Below, in pieces: positions 26,278 through 34,977 of a stretch of 64,000 nucleotides of DNA. The notes beneath the pieces are model-generated. The model saw nothing but the letters and a program-made list of their open reading frames with translations. It did no database searches and had not been told where the DNA came from. The stretch is from Polyangium jinanense (lineage in GTDB: Bacteria > Myxococcota > Polyangia > Polyangiales > Polyangiaceae). Position numbers and translations under genes: made by a program. The stretch spans positions 1 through 64,000 of the forward strand of contig NZ_JAGTJJ010000055.1 of NCBI RefSeq assembly GCF_028435365.1, read 5' to 3'. Positions within the stretch are counted from its first letter, which is position 1, and the number at the start of each line of letters is the position of its first letter.

Positions 26278-27405
26278 ATGGACTTCGACCTCACCGAAGA
26301 GCAAAAGCGTTTCCAGGAAGCCACGCGCGCGTTCGCCACGCGTGAGCTCGCGCCGCGAGCCGCCGAGATCGATCACGACGCGCGCCTCCCCGAAGGCCAC
26401 GCGCGTCGCCTCGGCGACGCGGGCCTGCTCGGCCTCACGATCCCCTCCGCGTACGGCGGCTCGGGCGGCGACTTCGTCTCGCTTTCGCTCGCGATCGAGG
26501 AGATCGCCGCGGCGTGTGCGAGCTCGGCCGCGATCGTGGGGACACACGTGGCGCTCGTGGCGCGCACGCTCCTCCGCGCGGGAAGCGACGATCAAAAACA
26601 GAAGTACCTCGCCCTGCTCGCGCGCGGCGCCTCGCTCGGCGCGGCCGCGATCCCCGATCCCGCGGAGGGCACGACCCTCTTCGCCGAGCCCAGCGCCGCC
26701 GGCGGCTTCGTCCTCGACGGCGAGACCGGCCCCGTGATCCTCGGTCCCGCAGCCGACGTGTTTCTCGTGTTCGCCGCGACGAACCGCGCCCCGAACGATC
26801 CTCGCCTCGTCGCGCTGCTCGTCCCGAAGAGCGCCCCGGGCCTCACGATCGAGCCCGCGGAGGCCTTCGTGGGTCGGCGCGCGGCAGGCGCGGCCTTGCT
26901 GCGCGCGCGCGGCGTTCGTGTGGATGCGGCCGAGGTGATCGGCGCGGCGGGTGAAGGCGCATCGATCGCCACGGCGGCACTCGAAGACGCGCGCATCGCC
27001 GTCGCGGCGGAGGCCATCGGCATCGCGCGCGCGGCCTTCGAGAAGGCGGCGGCGCACGTGAAGCGCACGCAGGACCGCTTGAAGACGCCCGGCCTCCTCG
27101 GCATGCAGGCGCAGCTCGCCGACATGGCCGTCGACATCGAGGTCGCGCGCCTGCTCGTCCTTCGCGCCGCGCACCTCGCGGATCGCGGCGCGCCTTCCTC
27201 GGCCGAGCGATCCATCGGAAAACTCTTCGCCTCCGAAATGTCGACCCGCGTCGCGCACCGAGCCATGGACATCCTCGGCGCGCGCGGCGGAGGCGCGAGC
27301 GAGGGCCTTGGACGTCACTTCCGCGACGCGCGCACCACCGAGCTCGTCGAGGAGAGCAGCGGAACGCAGCGATCGATCATCGCGCAAACCATGTTGAAGG
27401 GATGA
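26278..27405 (+). CDS. Acyl-CoA dehydrogenase
   Basis: A 375-residue enzyme with the standard three-domain fold: N-terminal helices (MDFDLTEEQKRFQEATRAFA), SAYGGSGGDFVSLSLAIEEI, a central beta domain, and a C-terminal helical domain ending in TTELVEESSGTQRSIIAQ, in which a Glu corresponds to the catalytic base. The central segment normally reading TEPxxGSD has become IPDPAEGTTLF, a substantial departure that may change the substrate pocket or FAD contacts. Two Glu residues are adjacent in the final motif. It lies in the same direction as the kinase cluster and overlaps the next lipoprotein gene by 4 bp. Confidence 0.85.
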   Translation: MDFDLTEEQKRFQEATRAFATRELAPRAAEIDHDARLPEGHARRLGDAGLLGLTIPSAYGGSGGDFVSLSLAIEEIAAACASSAAIVGTHVALVARTLLRAGSDDQKQKYLALLARGASLGAAAIPDPAEGTTLFAEPSAAGGFVLDGETGPVILGPAADVFLVFAATNRAPNDPRLVALLVPKSAPGLTIEPAEAFVGRRAAGAALLRARGVRVDAAEVIGAAGEGASIATAALEDARIAVAAEAIGIARAAFEKAAAHVKRTQDRLKTPGLLGMQAQLADMAVDIEVARLLVLRAAHLADRGAPSSAERSIGKLFASEMSTRVAHRAMDILGARGGGASEGLGRHFRDARTTELVEESSGTQRSIIAQTMLKG

Positions 27406-28157
27406 TGAAGAGCAACGAAATCAGCCTTGGGTTTGGTTCTCCTCGGGCCCTCGTCGCCGCGCTCGCGGCGCTCGCCTCGCTCGCGGGCTGCGGTGGCGAG
27501 GTGGCGGCGAACAAGCCGCCGGACACGGGCGGCGTGGACTCCTCGACGAGCGGCGGAAACGGCGGCGCCAACTTCGAAGCCGAGATCGGCGCGCTCGATC
27601 AGGACAAGGTGCAGTCGACCCTGCAGCGCACCTCGGACAAGCTCAGCGCCTGCTTCCACAACGGCGTCCGCCGCATCCCCTTCATGGGCGGCGAGATCAA
27701 GTTCGCGCTGCGGATCGCGCAGGGCGGAACGGCCACCGTCGCGTACCTCAAGGAGTCGACGCTCGGCGATCGCGAGACCGAGTCGTGCATGCTGGGCGCG
27801 CTGCGCAGCGCGAGCTGGCCTTCTCCCGTGGGTGGCAAGGAAGGCCTCGCCGAGGGCGGCTTCGCCTTCGATCCGAGCGCCGACGAGCGCCCGCCCGTCG
27901 CGCTCGGGCCCGATCGCCTGGGCAAGGAGCTGCCGAAGGCCAAACAAGCGCTCGCGACGTGCCGCGCGAGCCAGGGCGCGGGCCCGATCACAGCCACGAT
28001 GTACCTCGACACCGATGGAAAACCCCTCGCCGTCGGCGTCTCGAGCGCCGATCCCAAGGGCGACGCCGCGGCCACGTGTGTCGTCGACGCGCTGCGCGGC
28101 ATGAGCTTCCCGTCGCCTGGAAGTTACGCCGGCAAGGTGTCCCTCGTCGCGGAGTGA
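27402..28157 (+). CDS. Lipoprotein with AgmX/TonB-like C-terminal segment
   Basis: The start overlaps the acyl-CoA dehydrogenase stop (ATGA). The N terminus is a lipoprotein signal with lipobox LASLAGC. Two internally similar parts follow (VQSTLQRTSDKLSACFHNGV and LGKELPKAKQALATCRASQG), each with a conserved Cys, a strand pair and a terminal CxxxALR-like helix (SCMLGALRSASWPSP, TCVVDALRGMSFPSP). Such domains occur in myxobacterial AgmX and gliding-related proteins and in TonB-like partners. The duplicated layout is visible, but the function is unproven. Confidence 0.7.
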   Translation: MMKSNEISLGFGSPRALVAALAALASLAGCGGEVAANKPPDTGGVDSSTSGGNGGANFEAEIGALDQDKVQSTLQRTSDKLSACFHNGVRRIPFMGGEIKFALRIAQGGTATVAYLKESTLGDRETESCMLGALRSASWPSPVGGKEGLAEGGFAFDPSADERPPVALGPDRLGKELPKAKQALATCRASQGAGPITATMYLDTDGKPLAVGVSSADPKGDAAATCVVDALRGMSFPSPGSYAGKVSLVAE

Positions 28158-28209
28158 AGAAGTGTTCGGTCGAGGGGCGCGGATCGAAGGGTCGCGCTAG
28201 GATCTCCGC

Positions 28210-28374
28210 GTGTGGAAGCTCATCCGTGAAGTCCTCGGCCTCCTCTGGAAGCTCGTCAAGACGCTCCTCAAGAACAAGCTCCGCGCCATCCTGAAACGCG
28301 TCCTGCTCTACACGCTGCTCCTCGGAGCCGTGATCGCGGTCGTCGTCTTCCTCGTGACCCGCATCTTCGTTTGA
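28210..28374 (+). CDS. 54-residue basic single-pass membrane peptide
   Basis: A short frame GTG TGG AAG ... TGA encodes an amphipathic basic N-terminal half (WKLIREVLGLLWKLVKTLLK) followed by a hydrophobic helix (LLYTLLLGAVIAVVVFLV). An AGGAT purine site lies just upstream. A perfect hairpin terminator follows 5 bases after the stop. It could be a real small membrane protein or toxin-like peptide; no family is recognised. The amphipathic-plus-transmembrane design and the terminator support it over a chance frame. Confidence 0.5.
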   Translation: MWKLIREVLGLLWKLVKTLLKNKLRAILKRVLLYTLLLGAVIAVVVFLVTRIFV

Positions 28375-28379
28375 CCAGA

Positions 28380-28407
28380 CGAACCCGTTGGCGCTCCAAC
28401 GGGTTCG
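28380..28407. terminator. Bidirectional hairpin terminator
   Basis: CGAACCCGTTGG, loop CGCT, CCAACGGGTTCG: a perfect 12-bp stem with a 4-base loop. It sits between the small membrane peptide ending at 28374 and the convergent acyl-CoA dehydrogenase ending at 28427. No U run follows on either side, as is usual at this GC content. Confidence 0.75.
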
Positions 28408-28426
28408 CCTCCAGCCGCTCCGCCTC

Positions 28427-29563
28427 TCAGCGCGTCGCGCTCCGGGCAATCACGATGCGCTGGATCTCGCTCGTCCCCTCGTAAATCGTCGTCACACGCG
28501 CGTCGCGCAGGTGCCGCTCCACCGCGAAGTCGCGCACGTAGCCGTAGCCGCCGTGGATCTGCAGCGCTCGCTGGCAGATCCGGTTCGCCGCTTCGCTCGC
28601 GTAGAGCTTCGCCATCGCCGCCTCGGCCGAGAACGTGCGCCCCTTCTCCTTGAGCCACGCCGCGCGTAGCGTGAGCGCCCGCGCCGCTTCGAGCTCCGTC
28701 CGGCAATCCGCGAGCGACCACTGGATCGCCTCGTAGTCGCCGATCGACCGGCCGAACTGCTTGCGCTCCCGCGCGTACGCGGTGGCCTCCTCGAGCGCCG
28801 CCGTCGCGATGCCCACGGCCTGCGACGCGATCCCGATGCGCCCACCGTCGAGCGCCATCATCGCAATCTTGAAACCCTCGCCCTCGCTGCCGAGCAGCGC
28901 GTCCGCCGGCACCTTGCAGTCGTCGAGCTCGAGCGGCACCGTGTTCGACGCGCGCAGCCCGAGTTTGTCCTCGGGCCGACCGCACCGGAGCCCCGGCGTC
29001 CCGCCCTCCACGAGGAACGCCGAAAGCCCACGCGTCCCCGTCCCGCCCGTGCGCGCCCAGACCACGAACACACCGGCCCACGCGCCGTTCGTGATCCACT
29101 GCTTTTGCCCGCGCAGCACCCAGCCGTCCTCGGTCCGCTCGGCCACGGTCCGCATCGAGCCCGGGTCACTTCCCGCCTCCGGCTCGCTCAGCGCGAACGA
29201 TCCGGCCGCGTACTCGCCCGCGCAGATCTTCGGCACGTGCTTCTCGCGCTGCGCCTCCGTGCCGAACCGCGCGATCACCTCCGCGACCATGTTCGTCACG
29301 CTCATCGTCACGGCCGTGGAGGCGCACGCGCGCGCGATCTCCATCATCGCCAGCGCATACGCAACCACGCCCGCCTCGGCGCCGCCGAGGGCCGCGGGCA
29401 CGTTCACGCCCATCAGGCCGAGCTCGGCGAGGCCTCGCAGGATCTCGCGTGGGATGTCTTTGTCTCGGTCGAGATCGGCCGCGACGGGCCGGATCACGCG
29501 CTCGGCGTAGTCCCGCGCCGTGCGCTGGACGAGCGCCTCGGTCTCGTTAGGCTCGAGGTCCAT
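28427..29563 (-). CDS. Acyl-CoA dehydrogenase, short/medium-chain type
   Basis: A 378-residue FAD enzyme with all family landmarks: ALSEPEAGSDPGSMRTVAER in the central domain, WITNGAWAGVFVVWARTG, YARERKQFGRSIGDYEAIQW, RICQRALQIHGGYGYVRDFA and the C-terminal TTIYEGTSEIQRIVIARS with the catalytic Glu in YEGT. It is the most orthodox of the three dehydrogenases here. The MopE-like gene lies 9 bases upstream on the same strand, so they share a transcript, an unusual pairing of a metabolic and a surface protein. It acts in the cytosol with electron transfer flavoprotein. Confidence 0.95.
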   Translation of the reverse strand: MDLEPNETEALVQRTARDYAERVIRPVAADLDRDKDIPREILRGLAELGLMGVNVPAALGGAEAGVVAYALAMMEIARACASTAVTMSVTNMVAEVIARFGTEAQREKHVPKICAGEYAAGSFALSEPEAGSDPGSMRTVAERTEDGWVLRGQKQWITNGAWAGVFVVWARTGGTGTRGLSAFLVEGGTPGLRCGRPEDKLGLRASNTVPLELDDCKVPADALLGSEGEGFKIAMMALDGGRIGIASQAVGIATAALEEATAYARERKQFGRSIGDYEAIQWSLADCRTELEAARALTLRAAWLKEKGRTFSAEAAMAKLYASEAANRICQRALQIHGGYGYVRDFAVERHLRDARVTTIYEGTSEIQRIVIARSATR

Positions 29564-29572
29564 GGGTCCGCG

Positions 29573-31042
29573 TTACTGGCACTTCTGCGTGAAATCGCAA
29601 GGATCGCCGCCCTGCGCGGTCACGAGCAAGCTGTACTGCGTGCACGTCCCCGTGGCGCCGAGCTTGCGGTAGACGCGCACGTAGTACTTCGTCCCGTTGT
29701 TGTTGCAGTGCACGGGCTGCGTGCCGTCGTTCGCGCAAGGCACCTCGCCCTGGAGGCCGTCTGCCGATTTCCCGTCGACGCACCAGTCGTACGACGTGAT
29801 CCCCACGGCGCCACCCGACGGCGTGTCCGTGCACATGTCGCCGCGGATCACGTCGACCACGAACTCGTCGTTCGGCATCGGCGCCACGAAATCGATGCTC
29901 ACGTGGTACGAGTTCGTGGTCAGCTCATTCGTGTCGATCGTGTCGAACGACCACACGTCGACGTCGCTCGCGCCGCCGAGCGAGCCCGTGATCGTGATGC
30001 TGCTCCCGCTGGTGTCGCTCACGCTACCGGCGGGCGTCGCGTTCGCGCAGAGGTCGTTCGGTTCGCCCATCTCGGTCGGGCACGAGCAGCCGTTCGCGAT
30101 CGGGCCCGGCGGATAGCTCGCCCAGCCCGGCTCGCACGGCCCGAGCTCGCACGAGCCTTGCGGCGTGCACGCCCACGACGCGTGCGGCGGCACCGGCCCC
30201 TCCGCGCTGCAGAGCGCGTTCGGATCGCCTTCGTCGCTCATGCCGTCGCAGTCGTCGTCGGAAGCGTTGCACGTCTCGGCCGCGGGGACCTTCGCCGTGC
30301 ATCCCTCGAAGTCGCCCGACTCGCCGTTGCACGTCTCGACGCCCGAGCACGTGCCGTACTCGTTCGAGTTCGCGCAGTCCTTCTCGACCCCGTCGCGTTT
30401 TTCGCTGCACGGACACGAGAACGGCAAGTTTGGCACGCAGAACTTGTAGGCCTGCCCCTGCGGAGGCTTGGGCGGCCCCGCGTCCAGACCGCCGTCGCCC
30501 GCATCGCCCGCATCGCCCGCGTCGTCCGGAGGCCCCGCGTCCGGCATCTCGCCGTCGCCCGGCTTCGGCGGATACTTCGCGCCCTCCAGGCACGTGAAGC
30601 CGTTCGGACACTGGCCGTCGGTCGTGCAATCCTGCGCGCAGAAGCGATCCCCCGCGGGCGCGATCAAGCACGCATCCGAGGGGTTCGGGCATTGCAGCTT
30701 CGTCATGCACGGCAAGCACTGGTTGCCGAGATCGGGCACGCAGATCGAGTCGCCGTTGATGATCGCGCAGTACGTCCCCGCAGGGCAGCCGGGCGGACAC
30801 GGCACGGTGCAGTACTTGTTCGCGCCGACGACCGTGCAGTCCCCCTGCTCGCAAGGCGTGTCGTCGTCGCAAGGGCCGCCGATCTGACCCGGCGGAATGC
30901 CCCCACCGCCCTCGCCGCCCGCGCCCGCGCCGGCGCCGCCGCTCGGATCGATGTGATTGCCCTGCGCGCACGCCGCGAACAACGCCGCGACGAACGATCC
31001 GATCAAGACGATCCGCCCATGGTAACGGTGCCCCAAGCTCAT
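29573..31042 (-). CDS. Cys-rich lipoprotein with MopE-like motif
   Basis: The start is the ATG at 31042, with GAGGAGG ten bases before it; an upstream GTG would overlap that site. The N terminus carries a lipobox-like FAACAQG. A Gly linker, a long Cys-rich region with many CxxC spacings (CPPGCPAGTYCAIINGDSIC), an acidic Asp/Pro/Gly linker and the MopE or putative metal-binding motif (AAETCNASDDDCDGMSDEGD) follow. The last 160 residues look like a beta-sandwich similar to pre-peptidase C-terminal domains (VDVWSFDTIDTNELTTNSYH). Such proteins are displayed on the outer surface in myxobacteria. Ligand unknown. Confidence 0.8.
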   Translation of the reverse strand: MSLGHRYHGRIVLIGSFVAALFAACAQGNHIDPSGGAGAGAGGEGGGGIPPGQIGGPCDDDTPCEQGDCTVVGANKYCTVPCPPGCPAGTYCAIINGDSICVPDLGNQCLPCMTKLQCPNPSDACLIAPAGDRFCAQDCTTDGQCPNGFTCLEGAKYPPKPGDGEMPDAGPPDDAGDAGDAGDGGLDAGPPKPPQGQAYKFCVPNLPFSCPCSEKRDGVEKDCANSNEYGTCSGVETCNGESGDFEGCTAKVPAAETCNASDDDCDGMSDEGDPNALCSAEGPVPPHASWACTPQGSCELGPCEPGWASYPPGPIANGCSCPTEMGEPNDLCANATPAGSVSDTSGSSITITGSLGGASDVDVWSFDTIDTNELTTNSYHVSIDFVAPMPNDEFVVDVIRGDMCTDTPSGGAVGITSYDWCVDGKSADGLQGEVPCANDGTQPVHCNNNGTKYYVRVYRKLGATGTCTQYSLLVTAQGGDPCDFTQKCQ

Positions 31043-31199
31043 CGGACGGCGCCTCCTCGACGACACGAACCGGCCCGCGCGTGGAAGCCGAAAATGGCTC
31101 TTCCTTCCCGCGCAGAGGCCTTCGTCAGGTTAAATGTTTTGCACACCGGGCGTCAAACGCGTAACTGGGGAGTCGAAAGCGGTCCCTCCGCTCCCCGCC

Positions 31200-32825
31200 A
31201 TGCCTCGCGCCCCTGCTCCCAGGCCCTCCGCGTTCGTCCCCGGTGCGTCATGTGCGAGCCTCGCCGTCCTCGCCCTCGCCACGCTCACGGGCTGCACGAG
31301 CGCAAAAACCGAGGCCACACCCAGCCCGAGCCCCGCCGCAGAGCTCATGCCCCCGGCGCCGCCCGCCGCCGCGCCGCCCGCAGCGTCCGCGGCCGCCGCC
31401 GCCGCACCCGCAGAAGCGCCCGCGCCCGCGTCCGCGCCCGTGCCCGCGAAGCCGCGCATCTGGTCGAAGGGACGTTTCGCCTGGATCCACCCCCAGCCCG
31501 GGGCGAGTCACGCCTGGATCGGATACCTCGCGCTCGGCAGCTCCGCGCCGCTCAAAGGCAGCAGCGTCGAAGCCGCGCGGATCCCAGGTTATGCCGGCTG
31601 CGACGCCTGGTACGCCGTCGAGCCACGCGGCTACGTCTGCGCAGGCGCAACGGCGACGGTCGACGAAAAAGACCCAGCCATCGTCATCCTGCGTCGCGAC
31701 GCAGCCGACGTGAGCTCGCCCTGGCCCTACCAGTACGGCGAATCCATTGGCGCTCCGCGTTATGACCACATCCCGACGCGCGCCGAGCAACGCGAGGCGG
31801 AATGGGACCTCGTAAAACACGAGGCCAACGTCGAAAAAGCACGCGCCGCCGCGGGCGACACGGCCGCGATCGCCGCCATCGACAAGTCCCTCGTCGGCGT
31901 CGACCTCGCCCCCTCCGGCGAGGGCCCGCCCGAGCTTCTGCCCTTCGGCCCCCTCGTCCGGGAAAACCGCAAGTTCGTCCAGCTCGGTTCGACGATCGCG
32001 TTCGTCCGCGCCTTCGAGTCCGGCGGCCGAACCTTCGTCCTCACAGCCGACCAAGCGATCATCCCGAAGGACCGCATCAAGCCCTACCCGCGCTCGACGT
32101 TCCACGGCATCTCGCTCGGCGACGACGTGAAGCTGCCGCTCGCCTTCTTCCGCCAGAAACCGCGCCCCAAATGGAAGCGCGGCGAAGACGGCAAGCTCGC
32201 AAAGACCGACGAGACGTTCCCGCGCCTCGGCTGGGTCGGCCTGACAGGCGCGCGCGTCGAGCAAGACGGCAAAGCATTCGTCGAGACGAAGGAAAGCGGC
32301 ATCTACGTGCTCGCCGAGGACGCGCAGATCGTCGAAGCCGTCACCGAAGCGCCCTGGCTGGCCGACAAGGACCCGAACAAGAGCAAATGGGTCGACGTGC
32401 GCGTCCTGAACGGCACACTCGTCGCCTACGAAGGTCTGCGTCCCGTCTACGCGACGATGATCTCCCCAGGCCGCGGCGGCGTCCCGTACCCAGGCATCGA
32501 GCCGCTGAAGACAGCCTCCACCCCGGTCGGCCTCTTCCGCGTGGACGGGAAGTTCCGCACAGCCACGATGGTGTCGAGCTCCGACGAGAACTTCGTGCAT
32601 TCCGAGGTGAACTGGGTCCTGAACTTCAGCGGCCCCCACGCGCTGCACGGCGCCTACTGGCACGACGCCTGGGGCGAGCCGAAGAGCGGCGGCTGCGTGA
32701 ACCTCGCGCCGATCGACGCCAAGTGGGTCTTCGACTGGACCGACCCCGACGTCCCCGAAGGCTGGCACGGCATGCGCGCCGTGAGGGAGTTCGGTCAGAG
32801 CACGATCGTGCGGATCCGGCGGTAG
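31200..32825 (+). CDS. L,D-transpeptidase (YkuD) lipoprotein
   Basis: A lipobox (LATLTGC) starts the mature protein, followed by a Pro/Ala linker. The catalytic YkuD domain is in the last 150 residues: HALHGAYWHDAWGEPKSGGC carries the conserved His, and SGGCVNLAPIDAKWVFDW carries the Ser-x-Gly-Cys catalytic core. L,D-transpeptidases make 3-3 peptidoglycan cross-links or attach lipoproteins to the wall. The middle of the 541-residue protein (about 130-360) is an uncharacterised extension with PYQYGESIGAPRYDHIPTRA, much longer than usual, which may set position or substrate. It stands alone between a divergent MopE-like gene and the palindromic element. Confidence 0.88.
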   Translation: MPRAPAPRPSAFVPGASCASLAVLALATLTGCTSAKTEATPSPSPAAELMPPAPPAAAPPAASAAAAAAPAEAPAPASAPVPAKPRIWSKGRFAWIHPQPGASHAWIGYLALGSSAPLKGSSVEAARIPGYAGCDAWYAVEPRGYVCAGATATVDEKDPAIVILRRDAADVSSPWPYQYGESIGAPRYDHIPTRAEQREAEWDLVKHEANVEKARAAAGDTAAIAAIDKSLVGVDLAPSGEGPPELLPFGPLVRENRKFVQLGSTIAFVRAFESGGRTFVLTADQAIIPKDRIKPYPRSTFHGISLGDDVKLPLAFFRQKPRPKWKRGEDGKLAKTDETFPRLGWVGLTGARVEQDGKAFVETKESGIYVLAEDAQIVEAVTEAPWLADKDPNKSKWVDVRVLNGTLVAYEGLRPVYATMISPGRGGVPYPGIEPLKTASTPVGLFRVDGKFRTATMVSSSDENFVHSEVNWVLNFSGPHALHGAYWHDAWGEPKSGGCVNLAPIDAKWVFDWTDPDVPEGWHGMRAVREFGQSTIVRIRR

Positions 32826-32840
32826 CGCTGGCAGCGTTGC

Positions 32841-33172
32841 GCCGGGGTTTCACCCCGGACCCGACCAGGGGCTATCCGCCCCTGGACCTGGACCAGCGCA
32901 AGCGCTGGACCCGGGGTCGATGAACTGCGCAACGCGCAGTTCATCGAACAGGCCAGGTCAAGACCAACGACGACCCTGCCTGCCAAGACCGCGGCGCCGA
33001 GGATTCAACTGGCAACGTCCCCGCCGCCAGCGTGAAACGCACCTCCATGGTCTTGCCACCGGCCTGTTGGAAGAACTGCGCGATGCGCAGTTCTTCCACG
33101 AACGGTCCAGGGCTTGCCCTGGTTCGGGTCGAGGGGCGAACAGCCCCCGCGGGGCCCGGGGCAGCGCCCCGG
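32841..33172. repeat. Nested-palindrome interspersed element, copy 2
   Basis: Same build as the element at 19873-20150. Hairpins are CGATGAACTGCGC-AAC-GCGCAGTTCATCG (32918-32946) and GGAAGAACTGCGC-GAT-GCGCAGTTCTTCC (33069-33097). The right arm (CAGGGCTTGCCCTGGTTCGG and GGGCGAACAGCCCCCGCGGG) is almost identical to copy 1. The inner centre is different and longer. It fills the 357-base gap between the L,D-transpeptidase and the retron RT, ending 10 bases before the RT stop. No gene lies within it. Confidence 0.85.
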
Positions 33173-33182
33173 CGCGGCGGCC

Positions 33183-34907
33183 TCAGCGGGGAATTTCGAG
33201 GAACGCCTTCGCGAGTTGCATCGCTCGCTCGGGGTCGACCATGTTGAGGTAGGCGATCTTCCCCTGCAGGTACGCCTCGAAGTGCGGGATGTTGTCGCGG
33301 TTCTGCGCGGCGAGCCCGGTCTTCTTGGCGGCGTGCAGGATCGCGCGGAGCTTGCGGACCTCCTCGCGCGGCATCCCGAGCTTGTCGTTCACGACGATGC
33401 CCGTGACCTCCTGCCGCCCTCCCGCATGCTGCACCCGGCCCTTCTTCGGGTTGATGGCAAACCCCTCCTCCTGCACGATGTGCCGCACCCGCGCGAGCAG
33501 GATCCCAAGGTCACTCCGGCCCTTCTTCTGGCCACCCTTGCCATCATCCACGAACTCGTTCGCCGCCGAGAACGTGAGGTCGTCCGCATACCGCGTGTAC
33601 GTCCAGCCCATCTTGCGCGTCATGCCCGAAAGCCGCCGATCGAGCTTACGCGCAACCAGATTCGAGATCGCCGGACTCGTACACGCACCCTGCGGCAAAC
33701 CCCGTTCGCCCACCGCCACCCAGTACGTCGTGCCGTCATAGACGACCTTCCGCCGCGGCGACTCCGTGCAGATCAGCGCAAAAATCGTGGCCACCGCAGG
33801 CGAGTACCCGATCGACTCGAAGAGCCCACGCACGCGGCCAAACGTGATCGTCGGAAAGAAGTCCGAGAGGTCGAGGTTCACCACGGTCCCGCGGCCAAGA
33901 TGCGCCCGCGCATTCGTCACCGTGGATCGCCCCTTCACGAACCCATGCGCCTCGCCCTCCACCGAGAGCTTCGCGAGCACATTCTGAAGGATCCACTGCT
34001 GCGCCTTCGAGAGCGCCTCGTGCGGCGCCGAGAGCAGACGCATGCCGCCCGAACGCTTCGGGACCTCGAAGTACACGTAATGCGGCTTCTCGACCGCGTC
34101 GTTGTGGTAGCAGAGCCAGCGCAGCCGCGGGATCGGCACGGAGAGCGCCTTCGCGACCTCCGCCGGCGTCGACAGCAAGGGCAACCCCTGCTTCCGCAGC
34201 GATTCGACGTTCGCACGCCGATCACCGAGGCTGCCGGACACGCCACGCCCGAGGAAGATGATGTCCTCGGCGCGACGCTTGGCGACCGCCTCCGCGTGCT
34301 TCTTCTTCCGCTCGGCCGCGAGCCGCTTCTTCTCCGCCTTGCGCTCGGCCTTCTGGCGACGAAGCTCCTCGATCGCCGCATCCGCCTTCTTGCGGGCCAC
34401 GACGGTCGCCATGCTCGCGGCCTCGTGGTGCTTGAGCCAGAGATCACCGACGCGGTGGATCTCCTCGAGCTGCTGCTCCGTGAGCAAGCCGCGCAGAATG
34501 AGGCCCCGATCGATCAGCGCCGTGCGCTCGTCACTCTGCGGCGGAATCGTATCCACGCGCCCGATCCACGCCGTCTGGTACGGGTTGATCTTGAGCGCGC
34601 GCTTGCGCATCTCGTCCGCCGACAAACCAAGGATCCCCGACGTCTCGTACGGGTCCTTCGGCTTCGGTTTGTCCTTCTTCTTCTTGTCAGGCGTCGTCGC
34701 CGCCGCCGCCGCCGGCGCAGGGCTCGCCGTGAACGTCGCGACCGCCGGGTTTTTCCCGCCCGCGCCGCTCGTCGTCGAGGTCGAGGACGTCTTCGCTGAC
34801 GTCGACGCCCCCGCCTGCGGTTTGTCGCCCTGCTCGTTTTTCCCGGGCTCGCCCTCGCCGGGTTTGCCGGTGCCGATGAAGGACTTGACTTTGTCCCAGA
34901 AGCCCAC
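33183..34907 (-). CDS. Retron reverse transcriptase with long N-terminal extension
   Basis: A 574-residue reverse transcriptase. The N-terminal 250 residues are not RT: a low-complexity Ser/Ala/Pro/Lys part and a Lys/Ala/Glu coiled coil (about 170-215). The RT domain shows retron marks: the retron-specific NAxxH as NARAH (about 332-336) just before motif A VVNLDLSDFF, LPQGACTSPAISN, the catalytic YADD in YTRYADDLTFSA (about 438-441), and VTG in RQEVTGIVVND (about 501-503), which binds the msr stem-loop. Start is GTG with GGGAG 6 bases upstream. It would copy the msd RNA upstream into branched msDNA. Myxobacterial retron RTs are known to have N-terminal extensions; this one is longer than I recall for those. 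Confidence 0.95.
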   Translation of the reverse strand: MGFWDKVKSFIGTGKPGEGEPGKNEQGDKPQAGASTSAKTSSTSTTSGAGGKNPAVATFTASPAPAAAAATTPDKKKKDKPKPKDPYETSGILGLSADEMRKRALKINPYQTAWIGRVDTIPPQSDERTALIDRGLILRGLLTEQQLEEIHRVGDLWLKHHEAASMATVVARKKADAAIEELRRQKAERKAEKKRLAAERKKKHAEAVAKRRAEDIIFLGRGVSGSLGDRRANVESLRKQGLPLLSTPAEVAKALSVPIPRLRWLCYHNDAVEKPHYVYFEVPKRSGGMRLLSAPHEALSKAQQWILQNVLAKLSVEGEAHGFVKGRSTVTNARAHLGRGTVVNLDLSDFFPTITFGRVRGLFESIGYSPAVATIFALICTESPRRKVVYDGTTYWVAVGERGLPQGACTSPAISNLVARKLDRRLSGMTRKMGWTYTRYADDLTFSAANEFVDDGKGGQKKGRSDLGILLARVRHIVQEEGFAINPKKGRVQHAGGRQEVTGIVVNDKLGMPREEVRKLRAILHAAKKTGLAAQNRDNIPHFEAYLQGKIAYLNMVDPERAMQLAKAFLEIPR

Positions 34908-34977
34908 GGCAACTCCCGCTAGATCGAGGTTGCGACGCGCGTCGCCCGAGCGCTCGGGCGAGCGATCCCTGATGCAC

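Noticed and set aside
33183..34907. Group II intron or DGR interpretation of the reverse transcriptase
   Set aside because: No maturase or HNH domain, no intron RNA domains V/VI and no template repeat were seen, while NAxxH, VTG and the a1/a2 RNA fit a retron.
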